NCBI RefSeq assembly: GCF_003013405.1
Contig: NZ_PXZL01000002.1
Coordinates: forward strand, 88,273-152,272
Direction: 5' to 3'
Origin: Brevibacillus formosus
GTDB taxonomy: Bacteria > Bacillota > Bacilli > Brevibacillales > Brevibacillaceae
Length of the DNA: 64,000 nt
Position numbers and translations under genes: made by a program
The notes under the pieces: model-generated
The model's input: the letters and a program-made list of their open reading frames with translations, nothing else
Databases searched by the model: none
What the model was told of the DNA's origin: nothing
Shown here: positions 7,732 to 15,822 of the stretch, in pieces
Layout of the letters: each line of letters opens with the position of its first letter
Position numbering within the stretch: position 1 is the first letter of the stretch

Positions 7732-8613
7732 ATGGAACAACCACTTGCAAAATCGGCTCATCAGAAATTACCCATTGGAAAATTGCTCAAGAGGATCTTC
7801 GGTATCCTGATTGGTGCTTCCCTGTTCTCGGTAGCGCTCGAGATTTTTCTCGTACCGAACAATATTATCGACGGTGGAATCGTAGGTATCTCGATCATTA
7901 CCTCGCATCTGTCTGGAATCCCTCTTGGCGTTTTCCTGTTTGTGCTTAACTTGCCCTTCTTGATCATAGGGTACAAGCAAATCGGAAAAACGTTTGCACT
8001 CTCAACCCTCTTCGGGGTTACGATCATGTCAATCGGAACGACACTCCTTCACCCTGTCGAAGGGCTAACGGATGATCCCCTGCTTGCAGCTGTTTTTGGC
8101 GGCATCCTTCTCGGGATTGGTGTAGGACTCGTTCTCCGTTATGGAGGCTCTCTGGACGGTACAGAGATCGTCGCTGTACTGCTTAACAAGAAATCTCCGT
8201 TCTCCGTTGGTGAGATCGTAATGTTCATGAACTTATTCATTTTGAGCAGTGCCGGATTTGTATTCGGTTGGGATCGCGCGATGTACTCGCTGATCGCCTA
8301 TTACATTGCATTCAAAATGATCGATCTGACCATCGAAGGCTTCCAGGAGTCGAAAGCGGTATGGATCATTAGCGACAATCACAAGGATTTGGGAGATGCG
8401 ATTGTTGCTCGTCTGGGCCGTGGCGTTACCTATTTGAATGGGGAAGGCGGCTATACCGGAGACGACAAGAAAGTGATTTTCTGCATCATTACGCGTTTGG
8501 AAGAAGCCAAGCTGAAGCTGATCGTGGAAGAAGTGGACCCGAATGCCTTCCTGGCTGTCGGCAATATTCACGATGTGCGCGGTGGGCAGTTTAAGAAGAA
8601 AGCGATTCATTAA
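7732..8613 (+). CDS. YitT family membrane protein (DUF161 plus DUF2179)
   Basis: 293 residues. An N-terminal bundle of about five to six membrane helices (residues 20-190, with VPNNIIDGGIVGISII and GSLDGTEIVAVLLNKKS) is followed by a cytosolic DUF2179 domain (GVTYLNGEGGYTGDDKKVIFC). This layout is standard for YitT; the family is membrane-bound and of unknown transport or regulatory role. The ATG at 7732 follows GGGGAGAGG. It is monocistronic with its own promoter and terminator. Confidence 0.88.
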   Translation: MEQPLAKSAHQKLPIGKLLKRIFGILIGASLFSVALEIFLVPNNIIDGGIVGISIITSHLSGIPLGVFLFVLNLPFLIIGYKQIGKTFALSTLFGVTIMSIGTTLLHPVEGLTDDPLLAAVFGGILLGIGVGLVLRYGGSLDGTEIVAVLLNKKSPFSVGEIVMFMNLFILSSAGFVFGWDRAMYSLIAYYIAFKMIDLTIEGFQESKAVWIISDNHKDLGDAIVARLGRGVTYLNGEGGYTGDDKKVIFCIITRLEEAKLKLIVEEVDPNAFLAVGNIHDVRGGQFKKKAIH

Positions 8614-8616
8614 ACG

Positions 8617-8675
8617 AAAAAAATGTACCCTATAGAGTGGGCGTTGGGGAACGTCTGTCTATAGGGTATTTTTTG
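8617..8675. terminator. Terminator after the yitT-type gene
   Basis: Perfect ten-base-pair stem TACCCTATAG/CTATAGGGTA (8626-8635 with 8659-8668), A run before and T run after, so it can act on both strands. Confidence 0.8.
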
Positions 8676-8842
8676 TATGTTAATAATTTATCGTAATATT
8701 TTCAAAGACTTTCTTTTGTCTATCTGACTTATTGTTTTTTACATTGATTTCATAATGATGGGATTTATAATAATCGTATTTTTTATACTGTTTATCGCTG
8801 GGAATTGAAAAGAACCAAGCAATTGATATCAATGGTATAAAA

Positions 8843-9262
8843 TTACTTGGTGCGATTAATGGTTATATTCTCATCTGGCAATGCTAACAATTTTTTCAAT
8901 AACAACATCTCTTGGAATGTACCCACCATTAAAACACCAGGTATTTTTTTTAGTAGACTTGATGCCCCTTGTAAGGTAAGGTTTAATGCACTGCGTAAAT
9001 TTTTTAGAATTTGGGCTTTATTCTCCACAGGCTTCAGAACGAAAAATTCCCATTCTCCCTCTTGTTCTAGAATTGCTTTTCTTACTTCATTTGGAGTAGG
9101 GTCCCCCCAATCATCACTTACAACTTCATTTCCGCATTTTGTACAACTGTAGGCTTCACTCCAAGCAATTGTATCGTTTACTATATATTGTTTTACGTGT
9201 ATATCGACTTTTTCTCCACAACTAGCGCATATGTCTCTCATTACAGCCATTTCATTTAACAT
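8843..9262 (-). CDS. Zinc-ribbon protein with L7/L12-CTD-like domain, candidate immunity protein
   Basis: 139 residues. An N-terminal zinc ribbon (CASC at about residues 12-15 and CTKC at about 40-43) is followed by about 70 residues that read like a ribosomal L7/L12 C-terminal domain: WEFFVLKPVENKAQILKNLR, then LTLQGASSLLKKIP and a final LLKKLLALPDENITI. The gene at 9977 has the same layout. It lies just after a decayed vgrG-toxin end, where a polymorphic-toxin locus would carry the immunity gene of a displaced tip. AT-rich compared with its surroundings. The start is uncertain (9262 or 9250), since AAAGGA is only one base from the first ATG. Immunity function is an inference. Confidence 0.6.
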   Translation of the reverse strand: MLNEMAVMRDICASCGEKVDIHVKQYIVNDTIAWSEAYSCTKCGNEVVSDDWGDPTPNEVRKAILEQEGEWEFFVLKPVENKAQILKNLRSALNLTLQGASSLLKKIPGVLMVGTFQEMLLLKKLLALPDENITINRTK

Positions 9263-9293
9263 ATCCTTTCATTTATCTAGCCAAAGCCTCTGC

Positions 9294-9790
9294 CTAATTT
9301 CGTCTAGCAGTTCCAGTACGGTTTACATATGCGATATCGAGATACGGTTGCTTCGAATGATATGCCTCATACAATCTATTTGCATATAATTTATATGAGT
9401 CGCCATTAATGATAGTCGCAATGACGGATTGAATCAGGGCCTTCTTGATGTACCTTGGCTGATAAAGTCTCAGGAAGAAATGAACCTTTTCTCGTATCGT
9501 ATAGTCAATATAACCCGATGACCCGCCAATAAACATACTGGAACCGAGACTCAATGTTGTTTGGCCTCCCGTCATGGGGATAACTGCTCCTCCACCGATC
9601 CCCGCGGCTGGACCAAATATAGCTCCGCATATCGTACCAATCACGGCTCCTTGTGTGGCGCTTTTTAAATTGTTGAAAGGACTGTTCGGATTGTTGTACA
9701 GCCCGTCACTTTCGCCTGTTGACCCGCCACATCGGGAAAGTACAGGCTGACTTACGTGCTCACCTGAGGCATGTAAAAAGGCTCATTCCT
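9294..9790 (-). pseudogene. Decayed second vgrG-toxin gene (orphan toxin end)
   Basis: Two separate pieces of the intact gene at 10351-12816 can be recognised. Around 9714-9790 the spike segment reads FYMPQVST, a stop, then VSLYFPDVAGQQAKVTG, matching YCMPQVGTQASLYFPDATGKQ in the intact protein. From about 9664 down to 9460 the pre-toxin region (GAIFGPAAGIGGGAVIPMTG, GGSSGYIDY) is nearly identical. About 600 bases between the two are missing and the frames differ. After the shared region the end is different: about 65 residues starting TIREKVHFFLRLYQPRYIKK, which I do not recognise. It is a displaced toxin tip left by recombination. Confidence 0.75.
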
Positions 9791-9976
9791 CCCTATTATT
9801 TAAGTTGGAATAAACCTTTGAAATTTTATCAATCGTATATTGTTATGATTTACTATGGATTTTCCCCACTCGTTAATTTACTTGGAAAAGTCGGTACACA
9901 ACTGGGCTATCTATGTTATAGAGTGTAACTTTACTGAATATCCCCCACCAAGTTTGTATTAACCGATCACTTCTCA

Positions 9977-10327
9977 CTAATATGGCCAGTCCGGTCTAAT
10001 ATTGTATATCAAATGGTTTGTATCTAGGAGTTCTTTTATTTCTGATACTTGGTTTGCTTTTCCTTTAAAAATAAGTGGTTCATCTTGCATCAAAGTGGCT
10101 CTTGTACTCAAAAAATTCTTCCCAGAAATTTTTGAAACAACCTTTATATGCTCTGAATCTTTAGGATTTCCGTTCTTTAAATAAACATAAAAATCCGTTT
10201 CATCTAGTAAAATTGGAGAAATCCTCGTTGATACTACTGACCAAGAACAGTTTGGACAAATCATACCAATAGTACTATCACCCTGTAGTTTTTGAAGAAC
10301 AGCACCACATTTCTCACATGTAAACAT
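9977..10327 (-). CDS. Zinc-ribbon protein with L7/L12-CTD-like domain, candidate immunity protein of the VgrG toxin
   Basis: 116 residues. It starts with a zinc ribbon (CEKC, then CPNC about 20 residues later) and ends in an L7/L12 C-terminal-domain-like segment: FYVYLKNGNPKDSEHIKVVS, ISGKNFLSTRATLM and a last helix-strand ISEIKELL-like stretch. It starts 24 bases after the stop of the vgrG-toxin gene, exactly where an immunity gene is expected. I prefer the ATG at 10327 to the TTG at 10336, though neither has an ideal ribosome binding site. AT-rich. No signal peptide, so it would act in the cytosol. Function is inferred from position. Confidence 0.65.
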   Translation of the reverse strand: MFTCEKCGAVLQKLQGDSTIGMICPNCSWSVVSTRISPILLDETDFYVYLKNGNPKDSEHIKVVSKISGKNFLSTRATLMQDEPLIFKGKANQVSEIKELLDTNHLIYNIRPDWPY

Positions 10328-10350
10328 ACTTCTCAATCACTCCCAACTAA

Positions 10351-12816
10351 TTATTTGTATCCTGGTTTAAATGTCGTGAACTTCCCTGTCTTACTCAAAT
10401 CCGGCAAGTTGGGATTTAATACCATTCTAGGAGCAACAACTATCGTTCCATCTGGATATGCCCAAATTGTATTATTGGGAGCTTTTACTTCTACATTAAG
10501 TTTATTTGCAAGATTCTGTGCAAAGCCTTGATAGCTCATACCAGTTTCACACGAAAGCAATCTAATATTCTGACCTTTATATCCTGGAGATTGTTGTATG
10601 AGACGGGCGGCAACTCTATGATCAACCAGTATAGTTCCTCGTGATGTCTGTATTTGTATTTTTTTAGGGGAACCATGAGCGATTACATCAAAGAAGCCAT
10701 CTGGATCAATATCCTTTCTATTTGACACGTTATTAAAATACCTAAAATCAGGACTCTCAAATATTGCCTGTCCGGCAGATACACCACCAGCATCACTCGG
10801 CACCTCGCTCTTCGGCGCAGCTCCGCCTTTGCCCATTCCCTTAATCTTGCTAAGTCCTTGCGATAGCCAGGACGCTCCAAGCGTGAAGCCACCTCCTAGC
10901 ACAGCTCCAAACGCAAAAGATTCTAATGCTTTGCCTGCATCCGGAGTCCGCCCATCCCACAGTTCACGTCCCACATAGTCAATATAACCCGATGACCCGC
11001 CAATAAACATACCGGAGCCAAGACTCAATGTTGTTTGGCCTCCCGTCATGGGGATAACCGCTCCTCCGCCTATCCCTGCGGCCGGACCAAATATGGCTCC
11101 GCATATCGCACCGATCACGGCTCCTTGTGCGGCGCTCTTTCCGTAATCGTAAAGACTGCTCATCTTTCCGTTTGCAATATCGGATGAGGCGGTCGCGACA
11201 ACTCCTCCAATCGCTCCGAGGGCTGCCCCTACCGCTGCTGCCCCAATAACTGCACCAGCGCCAAACGTGGCTACCGACAATGCCACAAACCCTACTATCG
11301 CTACAGCAGCTACCACGCCTACTAACAGCTTCCCCCAGTTAAACGGCGGATCAGGCGGTGGTGGCGTTCCTTTCTGCGGTTCATCGTTATATGGCGGAAA
11401 CGTCGTTCTGTCTCGTCCTTCCGCCTGAACCACAGCCCCGAGAAAGTGGTATTCACTCTCGATTGTAAACCCGCTCTTCGCACGGGTCTTCTTGGCGAAA
11501 AACTGGCTTTGCGCCTGAATCACGATTCGCTTCGGAGTATACAGCGAAATCTCTTCCTTGGCGTTCATCACCAGCTTTTTGTGGCTAGTCATGGTAATCC
11601 CGACTTTGTCGTCAAAGGTCAGCTTCAACGGCTCCTTGTTGCCGCTAACGATGTTAATCGCAGTAGGCGACAGCTCCAGCTCGCTTCCGTGCTCCGTGCC
11701 AAAGTACCGAATGTTCGGGTTGCTTGTCTTCGCACAGCTGTCCCCGTTTTTGCGCACGCTGCCCAGCACCATTGCCTGTTTGCCCGTCGCATCGGGAAAG
11801 TACAGGCTGGCTTGCGTTCCCACCTGTGGCATGCAGTACATCATATTACCTGTTGGCGGGGCGAAAGGGACCCAACATGCCGTGTCCTTTGACTGTTCTT
11901 TGTCAATGTCCAGATGAAGCTTGACCTGCTCTCCCTTTACCGCGAGCACCTTGCCTTCCAGAGAGACTCCGGAGAGCTTCGAATTATGGATTCTCTCCTG
12001 CCGAATGCCGTCCAGCCGGGACAAACGATAGGTATAGCGAAAGAGCCCCTGCTGCATACGGGCGCTCACTGCACTGACAACCATCCGCTTGTTGCGAAAC
12101 TGGATTTCATCCCCGATCGCGTACCGCTCGCCGGACTCGATCTCATAGGTGAAAAAATCCGTATCGTGCAAGTCCGCCGCATCGCCACCCGCTTTTTGGT
12201 AGGCCAGCAAATCCTTGCTCGCCGTATACGACACATCGTCCGGCAGGGTGTAGCTTTTTCCGTATGTCAGTCCGAAAGAAAACCGCGGTGTTGCCTCCAT
12301 GATATCACTGACGAGAACACCATGAAAATGGCTAGCCAACCGCTTAAGCAGTTCCCAATCCGTTTCATCGTACTGGATGATCACTTCTCCGATCTTGACC
12401 CCATCGCCGATGCTGTTGATCATGTTGTGACCCGGATAGCTCTTGATCACCTCTTGCACCAGCTTGGGATATGTCATGTCGATCTGCTGAAAGGAACGGC
12501 GCTTTTTCTTGATGTCCAACTGAAAACTGCCGGACAGCCCTTCCAGCTCTATGGTGTACACCCCTTGGGTGTTGGTGATCTGGACGGAGGTCACCAAGCC
12601 CTTGAAGATAGTAGCTTCGGTCTCGCCGTCGCTTTCATACAGATGAATTTCATCTTCTGAGGCAGCCTGCAGCACAGCGTTTACCTTCTCACTGTCGTCC
12701 ACGATACCGCGCAGGTGCAGCCACGCGTGTTCATTCGGCCTCCATTCCAGCTGTATGTCTTCGATTTGTTTGATCCGGTAAGGTGCTGTTACCCGGATCC
12801 GCTCATACCCTGTCAT
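10351..12816 (-). CDS. VgrG/gpD spike protein with C-terminal caspase-fold-like toxin domain
   Basis: 821 residues. Residues 1-270 resemble phage late control protein D/VgrG (IGEVIIQYDETDWELLKRLA is typical). Residues about 280-365 form a gp5-type OB fold (LEGKVLAVKGEQVKLHL to YFPDATGKQAMVLGS). A beta-rich needle region follows, then a proline-rich linker (GTPPPPDPPFNWGK), a glycine-rich hydrophobic pre-toxin region (about 500-650) and a toxin end (about 690-821). That end has His714 in VIAHGSP and Cys756 in LLSCETG, spaced and framed like the His-Cys dyad of clan CD cysteine peptidases (CHAT-type LSACETG). It is delivered as an evolved spike in other systems; here no sheath or tube genes are nearby. 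GGAGG lies about 10 bases before the ATG. Confidence 0.85.
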   Translation of the reverse strand: MTGYERIRVTAPYRIKQIEDIQLEWRPNEHAWLHLRGIVDDSEKVNAVLQAASEDEIHLYESDGETEATIFKGLVTSVQITNTQGVYTIELEGLSGSFQLDIKKKRRSFQQIDMTYPKLVQEVIKSYPGHNMINSIGDGVKIGEVIIQYDETDWELLKRLASHFHGVLVSDIMEATPRFSFGLTYGKSYTLPDDVSYTASKDLLAYQKAGGDAADLHDTDFFTYEIESGERYAIGDEIQFRNKRMVVSAVSARMQQGLFRYTYRLSRLDGIRQERIHNSKLSGVSLEGKVLAVKGEQVKLHLDIDKEQSKDTACWVPFAPPTGNMMYCMPQVGTQASLYFPDATGKQAMVLGSVRKNGDSCAKTSNPNIRYFGTEHGSELELSPTAINIVSGNKEPLKLTFDDKVGITMTSHKKLVMNAKEEISLYTPKRIVIQAQSQFFAKKTRAKSGFTIESEYHFLGAVVQAEGRDRTTFPPYNDEPQKGTPPPPDPPFNWGKLLVGVVAAVAIVGFVALSVATFGAGAVIGAAAVGAALGAIGGVVATASSDIANGKMSSLYDYGKSAAQGAVIGAICGAIFGPAAGIGGGAVIPMTGGQTTLSLGSGMFIGGSSGYIDYVGRELWDGRTPDAGKALESFAFGAVLGGGFTLGASWLSQGLSKIKGMGKGGAAPKSEVPSDAGGVSAGQAIFESPDFRYFNNVSNRKDIDPDGFFDVIAHGSPKKIQIQTSRGTILVDHRVAARLIQQSPGYKGQNIRLLSCETGMSYQGFAQNLANKLNVEVKAPNNTIWAYPDGTIVVAPRMVLNPNLPDLSKTGKFTTFKPGYK

Positions 12817-12839
12817 AGCTCGCCCGCCTCCATGTCGAT

Positions 12840-13235
12840 CTACTCGTCATGCTGTCCGTCTGAGAAGAACCTGATGACGCCATCGTATCCGCAGATTAGG
12901 AGGGAATCGGTTGTCAGAGCTGCCTTGCCTGCCACTTTTGTATCGTCTTTCACCTTGATCCAAGGAGCGCAGATCGTTGGGGTGCAGGGCTTGCCGGATA
13001 TGTTCTGCCCGTCTTCTGCAATCAGATAGATAATGGAATTATTTTGATTGGTTGGACTCTGGCAAATGCCAAAATGCGCGATGTTCTCTACTGGTTTGTA
13101 ATCCTCTATGTTCATCATTGGTTTTTCGTTCACATACGAGCCGTGGCTGACAGGCAGGTTAATCCTCCTCTGATGGCTGCCGCAATTGCAGCGCATTTTT
13201 GCCCCTCTCACCACATAGCGTGGTCCTTCCTGCAT
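12840..13235 (-). CDS. DUF4280 PAAR-like spike-tip protein
   Basis: 131 residues. DUF4280 proteins are PAAR-like tips that sit on VgrG spikes. The pattern is clear: GAKMRCNCGS near the start, HFGICQSPTNQN in the middle and the PCTPTICAPW segment with two cysteines, which probably bind a metal. Two adjacent ATG codons (13238 and 13235) follow an AGGAGGG site; I use the second because spacing is better. The ribosome binding site lies in the ten bases after the upstream gene, indicating coupled translation. It is followed 23 bases later by the toxin-bearing vgrG gene, which it probably caps. Confidence 0.85.
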   Translation of the reverse strand: MQEGPRYVVRGAKMRCNCGSHQRRINLPVSHGSYVNEKPMMNIEDYKPVENIAHFGICQSPTNQNNSIIYLIAEDGQNISGKPCTPTICAPWIKVKDDTKVAGKAALTTDSLLICGYDGVIRFFSDGQHDE

Positions 13236-13248
13236 CATCGACCCTCCT

Positions 13249-13773
13249 CTATTCAACCGGCACTCGTTCCAGCCGGATTCCAGTCAAATCCCGCCGCAGG
13301 ATGCTCTCGGCCACATCCAGGCGCACAACGATCAGCGGTTTTTCGCTCTCTTTGATCCGGAAAATCTTTTTCCCGTGCATATTTTCTTCCTTCAGCACCA
13401 GCTTTTTAATCTGGCTGTTACCTCGATGAAACTCGGCGTGAGTGCTAACTACTTCCACTTCATCAAAGATGGGGAGGTAATAGTTTTTTTGCAGATGGCG
13501 GGAGAGATCAATCAGAGGAGTCAACTTAAACAGGGTGTCTGGTTCGTACGCTTCTACCAATCGCTTCAGCTTGTCCGACAGCAGAAACAGCGGGTATTCA
13601 AGGATGTCGAGAAAGCTGCTCTCCGCTTCCGACTTGATCTGAAGGATCAGCGGGTCCGCGATTTTATGGGCGCGCACACGGTGAATATCACGAGTATCTA
13701 TTTTCTTGCGTACATCCAGGAACATCGGCACATCCGTATATCGTTCATCTTGTTTCAGCAAAAAGTAATCCAT
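13249..13773 (-). CDS. Imm11-like/DUF1629-type protein of the spike operon
   Basis: 174 residues. I see a pattern similar to the Imm11 (DUF1629) group: YPLFLLSDKLKRLVEAYEPD, YYLPIFDEVEVV, and a C-terminal GKKIFRIKESEKPLIVVRL ending LTGIRLERVP. The family is named for immunity proteins of polymorphic toxins, but here it lies inside the delivery operon, two bases after the 210-residue gene and before the PAAR-like gene, so it may be a chaperone or adaptor for the tip. No signal peptide or membrane helix. Confidence 0.6.
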   Translation of the reverse strand: MDYFLLKQDERYTDVPMFLDVRKKIDTRDIHRVRAHKIADPLILQIKSEAESSFLDILEYPLFLLSDKLKRLVEAYEPDTLFKLTPLIDLSRHLQKNYYLPIFDEVEVVSTHAEFHRGNSQIKKLVLKEENMHGKKIFRIKESEKPLIVVRLDVAESILRRDLTGIRLERVPVE

Positions 13774-13775
13774 GT

Positions 13776-14408
13776 TTACGCACCTGCTCCACTGGTTTCC
13801 TCGTTCACCGAGTCAGGATTCTGGTACAGAACTTCGCATTGATCCCGATATTCTCCGGCAAACAGGCAAATCTTCGGGGATTTGGTCATCTGACGGTATC
13901 CTGGGCTTTCCAAGAGCACAGGCACCATACTTCTCATAAATTCCACTGCCAGCAGGTGATACTTGATGGCTTCCATCTGCTTGATCCTCTCGATATCCAT
14001 CGATGTTATCTTCCTGGCATAGGCAGACTTTATCTTCTCAAGCTTCTTCACCCGTTCGAACAACGGGGCAAAGATAAAGTAAGCGTCCCACAGCACGGAA
14101 CATTCCGTCCGATCCAAAAACCAGTTTTCATCATATGCGTCTATACGGTACGTGGCGCAGTTCTCCATGATACCAGTCCGCAGATAAGAGACGTAAATGG
14201 TGTGGATCTCCCCCTTGCTCCCCTGTTGCTGCTGCATGAATGCCTGCGTGCACAGTTCATCAAACGTGTCGCAAAAGCTACTCTCGATGTGATCCTTCTG
14301 CTCGTTGTACCGCTGGTCAATCTCGATCAGATCGTACTGCCAGCGATCCAACACATGATTCTGCAAAAAATCCTGCATCGCCGCCTGCTTGTCCATCAGC
14401 TTGCTCAT
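13776..14408 (-). CDS. Uncharacterised helical protein of the spike operon
   Basis: 210 residues, largely alpha-helical and charged, without membrane segments or signal peptide. I do not recognise a named domain. Distinct stretches are YNEQKDHIESSFCDTFDEL near the N-terminus and the central DRTECSVLWDAYFIFAPLFE. The start codon overlaps the stop of the upstream vgrG (ATGA), and the next gene begins two bases later, so it is tightly built into the operon. A role as a structural adaptor or effector-loading factor is a guess from context only. Confidence 0.7.
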   Translation of the reverse strand: MSKLMDKQAAMQDFLQNHVLDRWQYDLIEIDQRYNEQKDHIESSFCDTFDELCTQAFMQQQQGSKGEIHTIYVSYLRTGIMENCATYRIDAYDENWFLDRTECSVLWDAYFIFAPLFERVKKLEKIKSAYARKITSMDIERIKQMEAIKYHLLAVEFMRSMVPVLLESPGYRQMTKSPKICLFAGEYRDQCEVLYQNPDSVNEETSGAGA

Positions 14409-15817
14409 TTGATATGTACCTTCGCTCCGCTCAAGGTCACATCGTCTATGATGCTCAGGGTGGCATCTGCCTGCTTCATGTCCACGCCTGCTTCTCCATG
14501 AATGACCACCTTATCGCCCCCTGTGATTTCAATATCCTCCTTGGCTGTCAAGATGATTTTCTTGTCGCTGTTGATCTCGATACCACCTTCGTCTGTCAGA
14601 CGCATCAACAGCTTACCATTGCCGATAATCTCGATCGCTCCTGGCTGGAAGATAATCTGCTTGCCGTATTTGGTGCTGATGCTTTTGACGGAGGGGTCGC
14701 TGCGCTTTTTGGGATCGGAGGATTCAAGATTCACCGAGCTTGCGGCAATCGCATTTTCTTCCTTTGCATCGGGAAAATACAGGCGAACCTCATCCCCGAT
14801 CTCCGGCATACAATACCAGCCGCTGCCGTCGGGGGACGAGTACACAGTGGAATAAGGAAACCAAATCGCCTCACCGACAGGTTGTTTTTCATCGATAGAC
14901 AGATGTACTTTTACTGTGTCTTTAGAGACATCCAAAATCTTTCCGAATAGAGAGGAGCCAGCCAACTCTGTGGGAAAAAGAGTGAAACATCCTAAACCTT
15001 TTTGATCGCGCAAGACGTAGTGGTTGACCAAAATCCCGTGTTCGATTCGAGTCTCGGCTCTATAGACGTAAAGAGTACGCCTCTGAAACGTAACCGGACT
15101 ACACAAATCCAGTATTTTGTTGCTGGTAACTTCATAACTAATCGTGTTTTGCTCACTGATGCCTTGCTTGTCGTTTTCCGATTTCAACCTGTATTCCATC
15201 AAGTTCTTTTTGATGGTGTAATTGTATTCCTCAAGCTTTTGCGGTTCACCCAAATCAGGGATTCCAACAAAATACCTCAGTCCTTTTGGTGTGCAGACAG
15301 GCACCAGTGGAGCGTGAAAATGAGAAGCCAGTCGCTTCGCAAACTCCCAATCTGTTTCCTTGTATTGAACTCGCAATCCCCCGATCTGCTTGCCGCCTGA
15401 TGCTTCATCGACCACATCGCCCCCGGTATACTCTCCGGTGATAGAAGCAAACACGTCGCGATAGGCCAGATGCTTGTTTTGAAAGGACCGGGTTTTCTTC
15501 GCAACATCCATTTGGAAGGTTGCGCTATACGCCTCAATGGTGATACTTCTGACATCTCTGGCCGCATGAACAGACAGTTTCGTCACAATACCTTGGAACA
15601 AAATGCGTTTCCAACTGCCGTCTTGAACAAACACTTCGATTCTTTCATTCTCATCCGCTCGCTCGACGTACTGGTCCAGCTTTTCTTCGGGCACGATTCC
15701 ATTGAGAGTCAGTTTGATATGATCGTTCACCTGTTTAATCAGACTCAACTGAGTTATCTTTTCGAATTGATAGGGCGAAATATAGATGTTCGCATACGTA
15801 AGGACGGATTGGCTCAT
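14405..15817 (-). CDS. VgrG/gpD-type spike protein without toxin extension
   Basis: 470 residues. Same plan as the protein at 10351 (gpD-like N-terminal half with LRVQYKETDWEFAKRLASHF, OB-fold around FGKILDVSKDTVKVHL and EVRLYFPDAKEENAIA, then a regular beta needle ending SGAKVHIK) but it stops after the needle. It is therefore a plain spike. The operon thus encodes two different spike subunits, one plain and one toxin-bearing, which could trimerise separately or together. It starts five bases after the DcrB-like gene and overlaps the next gene by four bases. Confidence 0.88.
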   Translation of the reverse strand: MSQSVLTYANIYISPYQFEKITQLSLIKQVNDHIKLTLNGIVPEEKLDQYVERADENERIEVFVQDGSWKRILFQGIVTKLSVHAARDVRSITIEAYSATFQMDVAKKTRSFQNKHLAYRDVFASITGEYTGGDVVDEASGGKQIGGLRVQYKETDWEFAKRLASHFHAPLVPVCTPKGLRYFVGIPDLGEPQKLEEYNYTIKKNLMEYRLKSENDKQGISEQNTISYEVTSNKILDLCSPVTFQRRTLYVYRAETRIEHGILVNHYVLRDQKGLGCFTLFPTELAGSSLFGKILDVSKDTVKVHLSIDEKQPVGEAIWFPYSTVYSSPDGSGWYCMPEIGDEVRLYFPDAKEENAIAASSVNLESSDPKKRSDPSVKSISTKYGKQIIFQPGAIEIIGNGKLLMRLTDEGGIEINSDKKIILTAKEDIEITGGDKVVIHGEAGVDMKQADATLSIIDDVTLSGAKVHIK

Positions 15818-15822
15818 CCTTG

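Noticed and set aside
11914..12660. Long plus-strand open frame (248 codons) opposite the vgrG-toxin gene
   Set aside because: It mirrors the coding frame of the minus-strand gene, has no good ribosome binding site and no recognisable domain. The same applies to 13839-14501 and 14240-14950.
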